Positions 33,047 to 41,983 of a stretch of DNA of 45,201 bases are shown here, one piece after another. The translations under genes were made by a program, and so were the position numbers. The DNA lies in contig NZ_CAKVJA010000020.1 in assembly GCF_934754925.1 (NCBI RefSeq), forward strand, positions 1 through 45,201, read 5' to 3'. A model generated the notes under the pieces. That model was not told the origin of the DNA. It saw only the letters and a list, made by a program, of their open reading frames with translations, and searched no databases. Source of the DNA: an uncultured Clostridium sp. Its GTDB lineage: Bacteria > Bacillota > Clostridia > Clostridiales > Clostridiaceae. Every line of letters begins with the position of its first letter. Within the stretch, counting starts at the first letter, position 1.

Positions 33047-34753
33047 TTACTTTATATTTTCATTTAATATACTTAAGATATCTTTTTTATTGGTTATTAC
33101 TCTTGGTATCTTAATTTGACTCTTTGAAACTCCTTTAGATATTAAAAACTTCTTTATATTATCAAAAGTATTTTTTCTGATAACAATAACTCCTATACAT
33201 GCTAACTTATTACTCTTTCTAAATCTTCCATAAGCTAAATTAGCCTTCTGCAATTCTAAATCAAGAGTCTTTTCCAATAATTTTAACCTACTCTTTGGTA
33301 ACTCATTATTAAACTCAAAATAAAAAATATATCTTCCTGGTGTTATTGAATTATCCTCTAATGTTGTATAATCAACTAAAGATAAATCAAGCTTACTCAT
33401 AGTATTACTTATTGCTACTTTTAAGTGCTCTTCTGTAGTTTTTTCAGCATACATATTTAAAACCTGATTTTTCCTATATAAAAACTCTATCTCTGGTGAA
33501 TTATTATAATAATCAACTACCTTAACAACATCACCTAATCTATATCTATAAAATCCAGCATAACTAGTTATTATAATTTCATATTCCTCTCCTACCTTTA
33601 ATTCATCTATACAATAAGTCTCTGGATTTTTCTTATTGCTTTCTTCTATTGGAATAAATTCATAAAATGCAGTATCAGGAATTATAACATATCTTATTTT
33701 CTCTGCATATGGATTAATTCCCATCATTGCTTCAGTTGCTGCATAAGCCGGTGAGTATATAGGCAAAGATTCAGTATAATAATTAACCATATCATCATAT
33801 ATAGAAAAATTAGCTCCTGTTACTGCTGCAATATAAATTAATTTAGGCCATATTCTTCTACATATTCCTTCAAACCCTTTAGTAAATTCTAATTCTATTT
33901 CATCAGCTCGTCCTGCATTAGGCCTTAAATATTTATTTAGCTTTTTTCTTGTATCTTCATCAATATTTAAATTCCTGTTTATGCTACCTCTCCTAATATC
34001 TCTTACTAATAAATCTGCATTGTCTTCTAATACTCTTAATGCATCTAAAACATTAGATATAAAAACGCCACTTATATAAGTTAAATTTTTGTCTTCAAGA
34101 GCAAATAACAAATGCAAATATAATGCTGTATTTTTATCTTTAATTTTCATTACTTCATATGGTGAAGTATATATCTTAGGCAATATTAATTTTATAGAAT
34201 CCATTCCCCCGGATGTAGCAGAACATATAGGTACCCCACCTTGGGAATAAGTTGTCATTACAGTATCTGCTAACATCAATCCTCTCCCATAATTCCATTG
34301 TTCCTTAAAATTATTATAAGCAAACCTTTCAAGTAATAATGCCATATACTTACTTCCAACTTCTCTAGACTTTTTAGTTACTGGGACTAATTTTTGCTTA
34401 CCTGTAGTTCCTGAAGTATGTCCAAAGTATTCAACATCTTCAGTAAACAAAATATTTTTTTCTCCTATTAACATTTCTTCTATATACTTTTCATAAGATG
34501 CATAATTGGTAATTGGAACCTTACTTTTATATTCATTTATTGATTTTATAGAGTTAAATTTATATTCTTTACCATACTTACATTTCTTATTTTTATTTAA
34601 TATCTTAAATAAAACCTGTTCATTTACTTTCTTAGAATTTATCGTATATTGATTAAAATATTTTTCTAGCACTCCTCCTGCTATAATCATACTACAATAT
34701 ACTGCTTTACTTATTATGCTCGTTTTAAAGCACTTCCTATATATTTTTGTCAC
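33047..34753 (-). CDS. GH3-family acyl-adenylating enzyme (auxin-responsive GH3-like)
   Basis: The 568-residue product belongs to the GH3 group of the firefly-luciferase superfamily, which adenylates carboxylic acids and in plants conjugates them to amino acids. The ATP motif TSGTTGKQKLVP is at 113-124. CSATSGGMDS (about 180), PAYAATEAMMGIN (about 340) and YAGFYRYRLGDVV (about 405) fit the acyl-adenylate site. The N-terminus has a mildly hydrophobic helix. The annotated GTG start has no visible ribosome site. It is a lone gene with its own terminator. In bacteria the substrates are generally unknown. Aryl- or fatty-acid activation is possible but not shown. Confidence 0.8.
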   Translation of the reverse strand: MTKIYRKCFKTSIISKAVYCSMIIAGGVLEKYFNQYTINSKKVNEQVLFKILNKNKKCKYGKEYKFNSIKSINEYKSKVPITNYASYEKYIEEMLIGEKNILFTEDVEYFGHTSGTTGKQKLVPVTKKSREVGSKYMALLLERFAYNNFKEQWNYGRGLMLADTVMTTYSQGGVPICSATSGGMDSIKLILPKIYTSPYEVMKIKDKNTALYLHLLFALEDKNLTYISGVFISNVLDALRVLEDNADLLVRDIRRGSINRNLNIDEDTRKKLNKYLRPNAGRADEIELEFTKGFEGICRRIWPKLIYIAAVTGANFSIYDDMVNYYTESLPIYSPAYAATEAMMGINPYAEKIRYVIIPDTAFYEFIPIEESNKKNPETYCIDELKVGEEYEIIITSYAGFYRYRLGDVVKVVDYYNNSPEIEFLYRKNQVLNMYAEKTTEEHLKVAISNTMSKLDLSLVDYTTLEDNSITPGRYIFYFEFNNELPKSRLKLLEKTLDLELQKANLAYGRFRKSNKLACIGVIVIRKNTFDNIKKFLISKGVSKSQIKIPRVITNKKDILSILNENIK

Positions 34754-34990
34754 AATATTATATGATATAAAAAAATATGTGTGTATTTTGTATTTAACTG
34801 CCTCTTGAATACATACATATTACTTATTTATATTTATGTTTAACTTTATAACTTAAATCCTTCTCTCTATCTTTCTCTTATAAAATATATTTAAGTTATT
34901 TTATTATATTATGTTATTTAATCCCTATGTGTCTTTTGTACTATTTTTCCACATATTGTACTCAAATTCGTTTTTTTTTATTATTTTCGA

Positions 34991-35059
34991 ATTTAATTCC
35001 CGAAAAAAGATATTTAATTCCATTTTTAACTCTGTTCTTATATTAATTGTTATTATAAT
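34991..35059 (+). promoter_or_regulatory. direct repeats and -10 box: possible LytTR-type activated promoter
   Basis: ATTTAATTCC occurs at 34991-35000 and again, identical, at 35012-35021, 21 bp apart on the same helix face. A consensus -10 TATAAT is at 35054-35059, with only a poor -35 (TCTGTT, 35031). Paired 9-10-bp direct repeats at 21-22 bp before a promoter lacking a good -35 are typical of AgrA/ComE-like (LytTR) response regulators of peptide systems. The rest of the 34754-35180 stretch is very AT-rich and shows no convincing gene. A/T bias makes chance repeats possible. Confidence 0.4.
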
Positions 35060-35181
35060 ATCAACAGTTAAGTTTAAAATTTATTTAATGATTAAAATTG
35101 TAAATTAATTTGGGTTTATCTTGCCGAAAATATTAATCAATATTAACTGCACACTCTTATATTGGGGTAGTACAAAAGCTA

Positions 35182-35310
35182 ATGAATCATGCGGCACCGA
35201 TAGTTTTGTTTCTTCTAATTTGTATAGTAATATATGCTTTTTACTGTACAAGTAAAGGATTTGACTTTGGTGTAATAGCAAATCTATTAAAACTAGGTTA
35301 TTATAATTAA
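35182..35310 (+). CDS. possible 42-residue membrane/export peptide
   Basis: The frame encodes a short peptide with one strongly hydrophobic segment (APIVLFLLICIVIYAFYC, 5-22) and a polar-amphipathic tail (TSKGFDFGVIANLLKLGYYN, 23-42). It lies between the direct-repeat promoter and an ABC transporter and is followed by a stem-loop. That layout resembles bacteriocin or signal-peptide genes. Against it: no good ribosome site (GGGG is 13 bases away), rare codons GCG and CCG, and the frame is open upstream to a stop at about 35135, so it could be the tail of a lost membrane protein. Function unknown. Confidence 0.35.
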   Translation: MNHAAPIVLFLLICIVIYAFYCTSKGFDFGVIANLLKLGYYN

Positions 35311-35315
35311 CAATT

Positions 35316-35357
35316 TTATGATAAAGATTTGTAAATACACACAAATCTTTATCATAA
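35316..35357 (+). terminator. stem-loop between the small ORF and the ABC genes
   Basis: TTATGATAAAGATTTGT pairs perfectly (17 bp) with ACAAATCTTTATCATAA around an eight-base loop, 20 bases before the ABC ATPase start codon. It has only a weak T-tail (TCTATTT), so it may allow partial readthrough or protect the mRNA end. Confidence 0.6.
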
Positions 35358-35377
35358 TCTATTTCAGAGGAGGAGAA

Positions 35378-36055
35378 ATGCTTAATTTAATTATTAAAGA
35401 AAAAAGTTTCGATAAACTGATTTTAGAGGATGTTAATATTAACTTTAAGAAAAATAAAATCTGTGGTTTAGTAGGGCTAAACGGTAGTGGTAAAACGACA
35501 CTACTAAATATTTTATTAGGATTAGATACTAACTTTGAAGGATATATTAATTATTTAGAATTAGATAAAAATAAAGATATATTTTATATCCCATCTGATT
35601 TTTACTTGCCAGAATATTTAACTGGAGAAGAATACTGTACTTATCTTCATGTACTTAAAGGTAAGAAATTAGATAAATATACATTTGAAAGCCTTTGTCA
35701 GCTATTTAATTTAGAAAAGGATAAGGATAAACTTATTGAACAATATTCATATGGTATGAAAAAGAAAATACAATTTATCACAGGAATTTTATTAAAATGT
35801 AAGTTATATATATTTGATGAATTAACTAGCGGATTAGATATTGAAACAATATTACTTATAGAAAAAATATTATTATCTAAAAACGCTACATTTGTAGTAT
35901 CATCACATGAAATTGATTTTATAGAAAGAGTGAGCGATGAAATTTTATTGGTAAACAATAAATCTGTAGAATACATTAAAGGTGATATAAGGTCCCGACT
36001 AACAAATCTAACAAAGGTAGAAGAACAATATGACAAAATTAAAAATCTATTTTAA
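35378..36055 (+). CDS. ABC transporter ATP-binding protein
   Basis: The 225-residue ATPase shows Walker A GLNGSGKT (33-40), a modified signature YSYGMKKK (123-130) in place of LSGGQ, Walker B LYIFDE (143-148) and the switch His in SSHE (H177). The YSxGMKxK form is typical of ABC-2 type exporters. I start it at the ATG at 35378, three bases after GAGGAGGAG; an upstream extension to 35318 would translate through the stem-loop. It overlaps the permease gene by 26 bases. Substrate unknown; a peptide, lipid or antimicrobial is the usual cargo of such pairs. Confidence 0.85.
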   Translation: MLNLIIKEKSFDKLILEDVNINFKKNKICGLVGLNGSGKTTLLNILLGLDTNFEGYINYLELDKNKDIFYIPSDFYLPEYLTGEEYCTYLHVLKGKKLDKYTFESLCQLFNLEKDKDKLIEQYSYGMKKKIQFITGILLKCKLYIFDELTSGLDIETILLIEKILLSKNATFVVSSHEIDFIERVSDEILLVNNKSVEYIKGDIRSRLTNLTKVEEQYDKIKNLF

Positions 36056-37385
36056 TATTTTATATAAGGAATCTCTAGGAAAAATAGATATCAAAAAAAA
36101 TAAACAACAGATATTACTATATGGGATCATGGTATTAACGTTTTTATTTATGAGTGTAAAGTTTACACCATCAACTTCATCAATTGATTATACAGCATTA
36201 AATGATACTATTGTACTAGGATTATTGCAAATACTCTCAATAACAGTAATTGCATATGTTTTTACATATATGAGCGTAGATTTTTCATATAAACTTAATA
36301 TGTTTTTCAAAACTAATTATCTAAATGATATAGAGCTAGGAAGTATAAATAAAATATTAATGATTTCAGGTGTACAACTAGTATCAATAGTAATTATATT
36401 AATACAAGCAGGTATTCCTTTAATACAAGTATTAAGGTTAAATTTATTCATTAAATTCATATTAATGACTTTTATAGGAACTAATCTAGTATTTATCCCA
36501 ATAGATATGATTGTAAAGTATATGGAAAAAATGTATTCTCAAATTGGTCTTAGTCTTTCTAAAATAAGAATAATTATATTATCAACCCTAATTTTACTAT
36601 ATGTTACTATATATTACACTGCATTAAAGGTCTGGTTTAATTATTTAAAAGAGTATGATTTTTATAACAGATTTGCTAATACAAATATGATTTATTATAT
36701 TATAGGCTTTTTATCATCATGCTTTATAATTGTACTATATTGCCTTTATGTAAAAAATAAAATTATAATGGATTCAGAAATAAATTATAAATACAATTTA
36801 TTCATAAGCTTAGATAAAAGTACAAAATATACAAAGTATATAAAATTATTAGTGAGAAATAAAAAAATATTTTTAATAGGACTATTTATCATAGGAGCAC
36901 AAATATTGAATTATTTCACGGTGAAAGATTTATCTATTGCAAATATGTTCAGTCTATTGAGCGTAGTATTAGGTATAAACTTTTACTCATATTTGACACA
37001 TGAAAAAACATTTTTAAAACTAAACAATGACAGAGATGAGTATAAAATATACTTTACTTTGGTAGTAATATATTTAACATTAAACTTTTTGTTTATATTG
37101 TTAGCAAATGGACAATATATATACGTTCTCGAATCATTTGTTATTTATCTTTTATCAATATATCTAGGAATAATATTTCCAAGAGAAAATAATAGCTTGA
37201 ACAAATTCATGTCTAATTTTTCATTGGCTGCAATAGTAATGCTATTAGCATTAGTTAGTTTTAATATAGACAATGAAAGTATAAAAATCACTATATATAT
37301 ATTCGGTATACTTTTAATAAGCATAATAAATTTAAGAATAATTAGGAGGTCGTATGTTAAAAAAGATATACAAAGCATTATTTAA
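36030..37385 (+). CDS. ABC-type multi-helix permease of unknown specificity
   Basis: The 451-residue, very hydrophobic protein has about ten to twelve predicted membrane helices, starting after a basic N-terminus (LGKIDIKKNKQQ). It shows no clear family motif to me; I call it a permease because it overlaps the ABC ATPase gene and has the size of ABC-2 type membrane subunits. A GGTAGAAG site lies before the ATG. The small gene at 37354 overlaps its end, so the three are co-translated. Confidence 0.75.
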   Translation: MTKLKIYFNILYKESLGKIDIKKNKQQILLYGIMVLTFLFMSVKFTPSTSSIDYTALNDTIVLGLLQILSITVIAYVFTYMSVDFSYKLNMFFKTNYLNDIELGSINKILMISGVQLVSIVIILIQAGIPLIQVLRLNLFIKFILMTFIGTNLVFIPIDMIVKYMEKMYSQIGLSLSKIRIIILSTLILLYVTIYYTALKVWFNYLKEYDFYNRFANTNMIYYIIGFLSSCFIIVLYCLYVKNKIIMDSEINYKYNLFISLDKSTKYTKYIKLLVRNKKIFLIGLFIIGAQILNYFTVKDLSIANMFSLLSVVLGINFYSYLTHEKTFLKLNNDRDEYKIYFTLVVIYLTLNFLFILLANGQYIYVLESFVIYLLSIYLGIIFPRENNSLNKFMSNFSLAAIVMLLALVSFNIDNESIKITIYIFGILLISIINLRIIRRSYVKKDIQSII

Positions 37386-37626
37386 AGGAACTAATTTATT
37401 TTTTATATTATTGATGATAGATTATATAACAACTTTATTTTCATTGAATGAAACTTCCAAAGTAGTAAGTAAATTAGGAATTATATTTAATCATGTACAA
37501 ACATCAAATGAAATTAGTACAAGCTTCGGGGTAGATATCAAAATGCTAATAGCTTATTGTGCTGTTATAGGTATAGCCTTGATTATAGAATTGCTTAGCA
37601 AGAGAAATGTTAAACCTGCTCATTAG
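37354..37626 (+). CDS. small membrane protein of the ABC cassette
   Basis: The 90-residue product has two hydrophobic segments (LFFILLMIDYITTLF, 15-29, and MLIAYCAVIGIALIIELL, about 65-82) separated by a polar loop. It begins inside the permease gene behind TTAGGAGG. It may be an accessory or immunity-type subunit of the transporter. I recognise no family. Confidence 0.7.
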   Translation: MLKKIYKALFKGTNLFFILLMIDYITTLFSLNETSKVVSKLGIIFNHVQTSNEISTSFGVDIKMLIAYCAVIGIALIIELLSKRNVKPAH

Positions 37627-37753
37627 TTTTTTAATTACTTTAACTTTACATGAATGTTAATAAATCTATGCTTTTTAATTATTATTTTACCATGAATTAT
37701 TATGTAATACATTCAATACTCTTATATTATTGAAGTATTATTCTATCAACAAC

Positions 37754-37804
37754 AAAAGGTGATATTGCAAATGATTACAAAATCATTTTACAATATCACC
37801 TTTT
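37754..37804. terminator. bidirectional terminator between the ABC cassette and nhaA
   Basis: AAAAGGTGATATTG and CAATATCACCTTTT form a perfect 14-bp stem; an inner AAATGATT/AATCATTT stem extends it. Convergent genes end on both sides. Confidence 0.8.
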
Positions 37805-37808
37805 AAAA

Positions 37809-38984
37809 TTAGTTAACTTTTATTTTTTTAGGTATTCTTTCACCTATGGATGTCATAATAGTTGCAAGTATGATAGAAATTACTGCTGCTAATAATACCG
37901 ATATCTTTGAAACACTAAGTTCTATCTCTTCGCCAGTAAAGGCTATTTCTGATACAAACAATGACATTGTAAATCCTATTCCTGCTAAAATAGATACTTC
38001 TAGAACATCAAACCAAGTTGTATCTTGAGATTTTTTAGTTATTCCTACTAAACTAGCTAAATATCCAAATGCCATTATACCTAATGGTTTTCCAATAACT
38101 AATCCTAATATTATTCCTAACATTAAAGGATAATCTCTAGATAAATTTAAACTTCCACTTATATTAATTCCTGTATTAGAAAAAGCGAATAAAGGAAGAA
38201 TTACATAATTAGAAAATGGTTCTAGCTTATGTTGAATTTTATAACTTAAATCTCTAGCTCTATTTTTATCATCTAACACCGGTATACTAAAAGCTAATAA
38301 TACCCCACTTAATGTAGCGTGAATTCCACTATAAAATACAGCTATCCATAATAAGAATCCTAGTATTAAATATGGATATAACTTATTTCTTTTATTAATA
38401 AATCTCAAACAGAATAGAGATACTAATATTATTAATGATACTATTATTCCTAAAATCCTTATATCTGATGAATAAAATATTCCAATTACAACTATTGAAA
38501 GCAAATCATCAACTACAGCTAATGTAAGCAAAAACAGCTTTAAAGAAGGATTTAATCTACTTTCTAGTATACAAAATATCCCTATAGCAAAGGCTATATC
38601 TGTTGATAGGGGTATACCTGCTCCTATTTCAAATGCACTATGATAATTAAATAAAGTAAATATTAATGCTGGTGCTACCATTCCACCAATTGCAGCTATT
38701 ACCGGAAAAGAAGCCTGTTTAAAACTTGATAACTTGCCATAAACTAATTCCCTTTTAATTTCGCATCCTACTACTAAGAAAAATATCGCCATTAAAAAAT
38801 CATTAATTATTAGATGTAAATTAAATTCTTCTCCAAACTTTAAGTCAAATAATATATAATTATAATACTTATCTAGAGGACTATTTGCTAAAATTAAAGC
38901 TAATATTGTTGTTGCTAATAGTAATATTCCTGGAAATGCCTCTGATGTTACTATACTTTTATTTATTTTTTTATTATTTCCCAT
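37809..38984 (-). CDS. nhaA: Na+/H+ antiporter NhaA
   Basis: The 391-residue membrane protein is an NhaA antiporter that expels Na+ in exchange for protons and controls pH and salt tolerance. The ion-binding aspartates are D159-D160 in TLAVVDDLLSIVVIG, corresponding to D163-D164 of E. coli NhaA. FFLVVGCEIKREL (69-81) and GAGIPLSTDIAFAIG (121-135) are further family signatures. Twelve helices are expected. The start is preceded by AGGAGGAGTGTT. It stands alone with a shared terminator at its 3' end. Confidence 0.92.
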   Translation of the reverse strand: MGNNKKINKSIVTSEAFPGILLLATTILALILANSPLDKYYNYILFDLKFGEEFNLHLIINDFLMAIFFLVVGCEIKRELVYGKLSSFKQASFPVIAAIGGMVAPALIFTLFNYHSAFEIGAGIPLSTDIAFAIGIFCILESRLNPSLKLFLLTLAVVDDLLSIVVIGIFYSSDIRILGIIVSLIILVSLFCLRFINKRNKLYPYLILGFLLWIAVFYSGIHATLSGVLLAFSIPVLDDKNRARDLSYKIQHKLEPFSNYVILPLFAFSNTGINISGSLNLSRDYPLMLGIILGLVIGKPLGIMAFGYLASLVGITKKSQDTTWFDVLEVSILAGIGFTMSLFVSEIAFTGEEIELSVSKISVLLAAVISIILATIMTSIGERIPKKIKVN

Positions 38985-39071
38985 AACACTCCTCCTGCTA
39001 TGAAATTAATCATTTGTACGCTATTAGTATTATGTAAAATTAAAAAATGTATGTGATTTTAGAAAATAAAT

Positions 39072-39104
39072 AAAGTGCCAAAATTTAAATAATTTTGACA
39101 CTTT
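39072..39104 (-). terminator. terminator of the fructose PTS operon
   Basis: AAAGTGCCAAAATT and AATTTTGACACTTT pair (one G-U) around TAAAT, 20 bases past the fruA stop codon. Confidence 0.75.
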
Positions 39105-39124
39105 ACTTTTAATTTTATATTAAA

Positions 39125-41056
39125 TTATTCTGACACTTTCTTCTTTAATAATGCTAACATTGCCATTCCTACTACAGAACCTATAACAACTGCACCTAAG
39201 AATCCAAATGGGTTTCCTATTACAGGTAATACGAATATTCCACCGTGTGGTGCTCTTAATTGACAGTTAAATAACATTGTAAGTGCTCCAGCTGTTGCAG
39301 AACCTACTACACATGAAGGTATAACTCTTAATGGATCTGCTGCTGCAAATGGAATTGCTCCCTCTGTTATAAATGAGAATCCCATAATGTAGTTTGTAAG
39401 AGCTGATTGTCTTTCTCTCTTTGTAAACTTATTCTTGAAGAATGTTGATGCTAAAGCTATTGCAAGTGGTGGAACCATACCACCAGCCATAACAGCTGCC
39501 ATTACTTCATAGTTACCAGATGCAAGTGATGCTGTACCAAACACGTATGCTGCCTTATTGAAAGGACCACCCATATCGATTGCCATCATACCAGCAACTA
39601 CTATTCCTAATAATACTCTACTTGTGCTACCCATTGAGTTAAGGAAAGTTGTAATTGCTTCGTTTATTCCACCAAAGAATGGATTTACAAATATCATTAT
39701 TAATCCAATTAATCCAATACCAAAGAAAGGATATAATAGTGTTGGTTTTAAACCTTCTAATGATTGTGGTAATTTATCAAATATCTTCTTTAATCCTAAT
39801 ACTAAGTAACCACCTAAGAACCCTGCAAATAATGCTCCTAAGAATCCACCACTAATAACTGATACTGAAGAATCAAATGCACTTGCATAAGTTGTTCCTA
39901 AATTAGCTAACATACCACCAACAAAACCTACTGCAAGACCTGGTCTATCTGCAATACTCATAGAAATATATCCTGCTAATACAGGTAACATAAATCCAAA
40001 TGCAGTTTCACCTATAGTCTTTATTAACGCAGCTATTGGAGTGTTTTTACCAAAGTTAGCTGGGTTAATGCTATAATCATCTAATAAGAATGCTAAAGCT
40101 ATTAATATACCTCCACCAATAACAAATGGTAACATATGAGATACACCATTCATTAAGTGTTTATATATTTGTCTTCCAATGCTTTCTCCTTCTTCTGATG
40201 ATGAACCTTCCTTATCGCTTCCACCTGCATGATGGTAAACTGGCGCATCTCCACTAGTAGCTCTATTTAATAATTCTTCTGTTTTATGAATTCCATTTGC
40301 AACCTTAGTTTGAATAACTCTTTTTCCTTCAAATCTAGCCATCTCAACTTTTTTATCAGCTGCAACTATTATACACTCCGCATTAGCTATTTCTTCATCA
40401 GTTAAAACATTCTTAGCTCCTCCTGAACCATTAGTTTCAACCTTTATTGAAATTCCCATATCTTTAGCTTTATTTTCTAAAGCTTCAGCTGCCATAAATG
40501 TATGAGCTATACCTGTTGGACATGCAGTAACGGCTAATACTCTATATCCATTAGATTGTGCCTTTTGAGCTTCTTCTTTATCATTTTCTGCTTTTAATTT
40601 ATCATTTTCCTTAGAATCTATAAGTGATAAGAATTCATCAACACTTTTAGCATTTATTAATTGTTCTTTAAAATCTGGATCCATTAGCATCATTGATAAT
40701 CTTGCTAATACATCTAAGTGAAGGTTGTTTTCTCCTTCTGGTGCTGCTATCATAAAGAATAATTTTGCTGGTTCACCATCTAATGAATCATAATCAACAC
40801 CATTAGTAAGTACCATTGCACTAAGACCAGCTTCTTTTACTGCACTTGTCTTAGCATGTGGAATTGCTATGTTATCTCCAATTCCTGTTGTACTTAAGCT
40901 TTCTCTTTCTAAAACAGCATTTTTATATGCTGCTTTATCTCTTAATCTTCCCGTAGCATCCATTAAATCAACTAATTTGTTTATTGCTTCTTCTTTTGAA
41001 TCTACTTTAGGATTAAGTGCTATACCATTCTTTTTTAATAAATCAGTAATTTTCAC
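39125..41056 (-). CDS. fruA: fructose PTS enzyme IIABC
   Basis: The 643-residue protein imports fructose and phosphorylates it to fructose-1-phosphate. It contains, in order, EIIA (phospho-His H67 in AIPHAKT), a charged linker (150-168), EIIB (phospho-Cys C179 in VTACPTGIAHTF) and the EIIC membrane channel (from about residue 290). It is the last gene of fruR-fruK-fruA, 21 bases after fruK. AGGAGGAAGAAAAAGTGAAA precedes the ATG. The A-B-C order and length are standard for Firmicutes FruA. Mannose-type specificity is unlikely given the 1-phosphofructokinase beside it. Confidence 0.93.
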   Translation of the reverse strand: MKITDLLKKNGIALNPKVDSKEEAINKLVDLMDATGRLRDKAAYKNAVLERESLSTTGIGDNIAIPHAKTSAVKEAGLSAMVLTNGVDYDSLDGEPAKLFFMIAAPEGENNLHLDVLARLSMMLMDPDFKEQLINAKSVDEFLSLIDSKENDKLKAENDKEEAQKAQSNGYRVLAVTACPTGIAHTFMAAEALENKAKDMGISIKVETNGSGGAKNVLTDEEIANAECIIVAADKKVEMARFEGKRVIQTKVANGIHKTEELLNRATSGDAPVYHHAGGSDKEGSSSEEGESIGRQIYKHLMNGVSHMLPFVIGGGILIALAFLLDDYSINPANFGKNTPIAALIKTIGETAFGFMLPVLAGYISMSIADRPGLAVGFVGGMLANLGTTYASAFDSSVSVISGGFLGALFAGFLGGYLVLGLKKIFDKLPQSLEGLKPTLLYPFFGIGLIGLIMIFVNPFFGGINEAITTFLNSMGSTSRVLLGIVVAGMMAIDMGGPFNKAAYVFGTASLASGNYEVMAAVMAGGMVPPLAIALASTFFKNKFTKRERQSALTNYIMGFSFITEGAIPFAAADPLRVIPSCVVGSATAGALTMLFNCQLRAPHGGIFVLPVIGNPFGFLGAVVIGSVVGMAMLALLKKKVSE

Positions 41057-41077
41057 TTTTTCTTCCTCCTTAGTTCT

Positions 41078-41983
41078 CTATCTTACTTGTTCTAATAATT
41101 CATAAACATAATCTTTTGTAGCTAGTCCTTCTGAAAATGCTGATGCACTTCCTGTTGCTACACCTAACTTAAATCCATCTTCAATTTTTTCTGAATTTAA
41201 ATATCCAGCTATAAATCCAGCAACCATTGAATCTCCTGCTCCAACTGAGTTTTTTACTACCCCTTTTGGTACATTACTTGTTGTAACTCCACCATTAGAA
41301 TCTATTAATACTGCTCCATCTCCAGCCATAGATATAATTACATTTTGTGCTCCCATATCTTTAAGCTTCTTTGCATACTCTATAACTTCTTCTTTATTAT
41401 TAAGCTTTACTCCAAATAATTCTCCAAGTTCATGATGATTTGGCTTTATTAAAAACGGATTATACTTTAATACCTTAAGTAATGATTCACCAGTTGTATC
41501 AACTATAAATTTAACATCTTTCTCTTGAAGTCTTTTCATTATTCTTTCATAGATATCTGTTGGCATCGTTTTCGGAATGCTACCTGCTAAAACTAATATA
41601 TCTCCAGCTATTAATGTATCTAACTTTTTATAAAGTTCTTCTAATGCCTCTGATGAAATATCAGGACCACCACCATTTATTTCACTTTCAACATCAGCCT
41701 TTATTTTTACGTTTATTCTAGACATGCCTTCTTTTAATTTTATAAAATCAGTATCACATCCAAACTCTCTAACTCTTCTTTCTATTTCATCTCCAGTAAA
41801 ACCGGCTATAAATCCTAAAGCTTTACTTTTAACTTCTAGATTATTTAATACGATTGATACATTAATTCCTTTTCCACCAGCATAAACAAATTCATTATTA
41901 CTTCTATTTACATGTCCTAAATTGAATTCGTCCATCTTAACAATATAATCTAAAGCTGGATTAAATGTAATTGTATATATCAT
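41078..41983 (-). CDS. fruK: 1-phosphofructokinase
   Basis: The 301-residue PfkB-family kinase converts fructose-1-phosphate to fructose-1,6-bisphosphate. It opens IYTITFNPALDYIVK, the usual FruK start, followed by GGKGINVSIVL (37-47), and ends with the catalytic VGAGDSMVAGF (base D251). Its ATG overlaps the stop of fruR by one base and fruA follows, so the three genes form one operon. Tagatose-6-phosphate kinase is the main alternative, excluded by context. Confidence 0.92.
   Translation of the reverse strand: MIYTITFNPALDYIVKMDEFNLGHVNRSNNEFVYAGGKGINVSIVLNNLEVKSKALGFIAGFTGDEIERRVREFGCDTDFIKLKEGMSRINVKIKADVESEINGGGPDISSEALEELYKKLDTLIAGDILVLAGSIPKTMPTDIYERIMKRLQEKDVKFIVDTTGESLLKVLKYNPFLIKPNHHELGELFGVKLNNKEEVIEYAKKLKDMGAQNVIISMAGDGAVLIDSNGGVTTSNVPKGVVKNSVGAGDSMVAGFIAGYLNSEKIEDGFKLGVATGSASAFSEGLATKDYVYELLEQVR

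Noticed and set aside
34911..35108. Plus-strand frame of 65 codons in the AT-rich gap before the ABC cassette
   Set aside because: Composition is nearly all Phe, Ile, Leu, Ser and Asn, with no ribosome site, as expected from chance translation of A/T-rich DNA. It also contains the direct repeats and the -10 box.
35117..35271. Another plus-strand frame with Trp/Cys content (starting TTG CCG) overlapping the 42-codon ORF
   Set aside because: Only a TTG start and no ribosome site; it overlaps the hydrophobic frame, which looks more like a real peptide. I could not exclude it.
35105..35344. Minus-strand frame of 79 codons opposite the small hydrophobic ORF
   Set aside because: No ribosome site, no promoter and no recognisable domain. 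It would start inside the stem-loop. The plus-strand reading fits the transcription direction of the following genes better.
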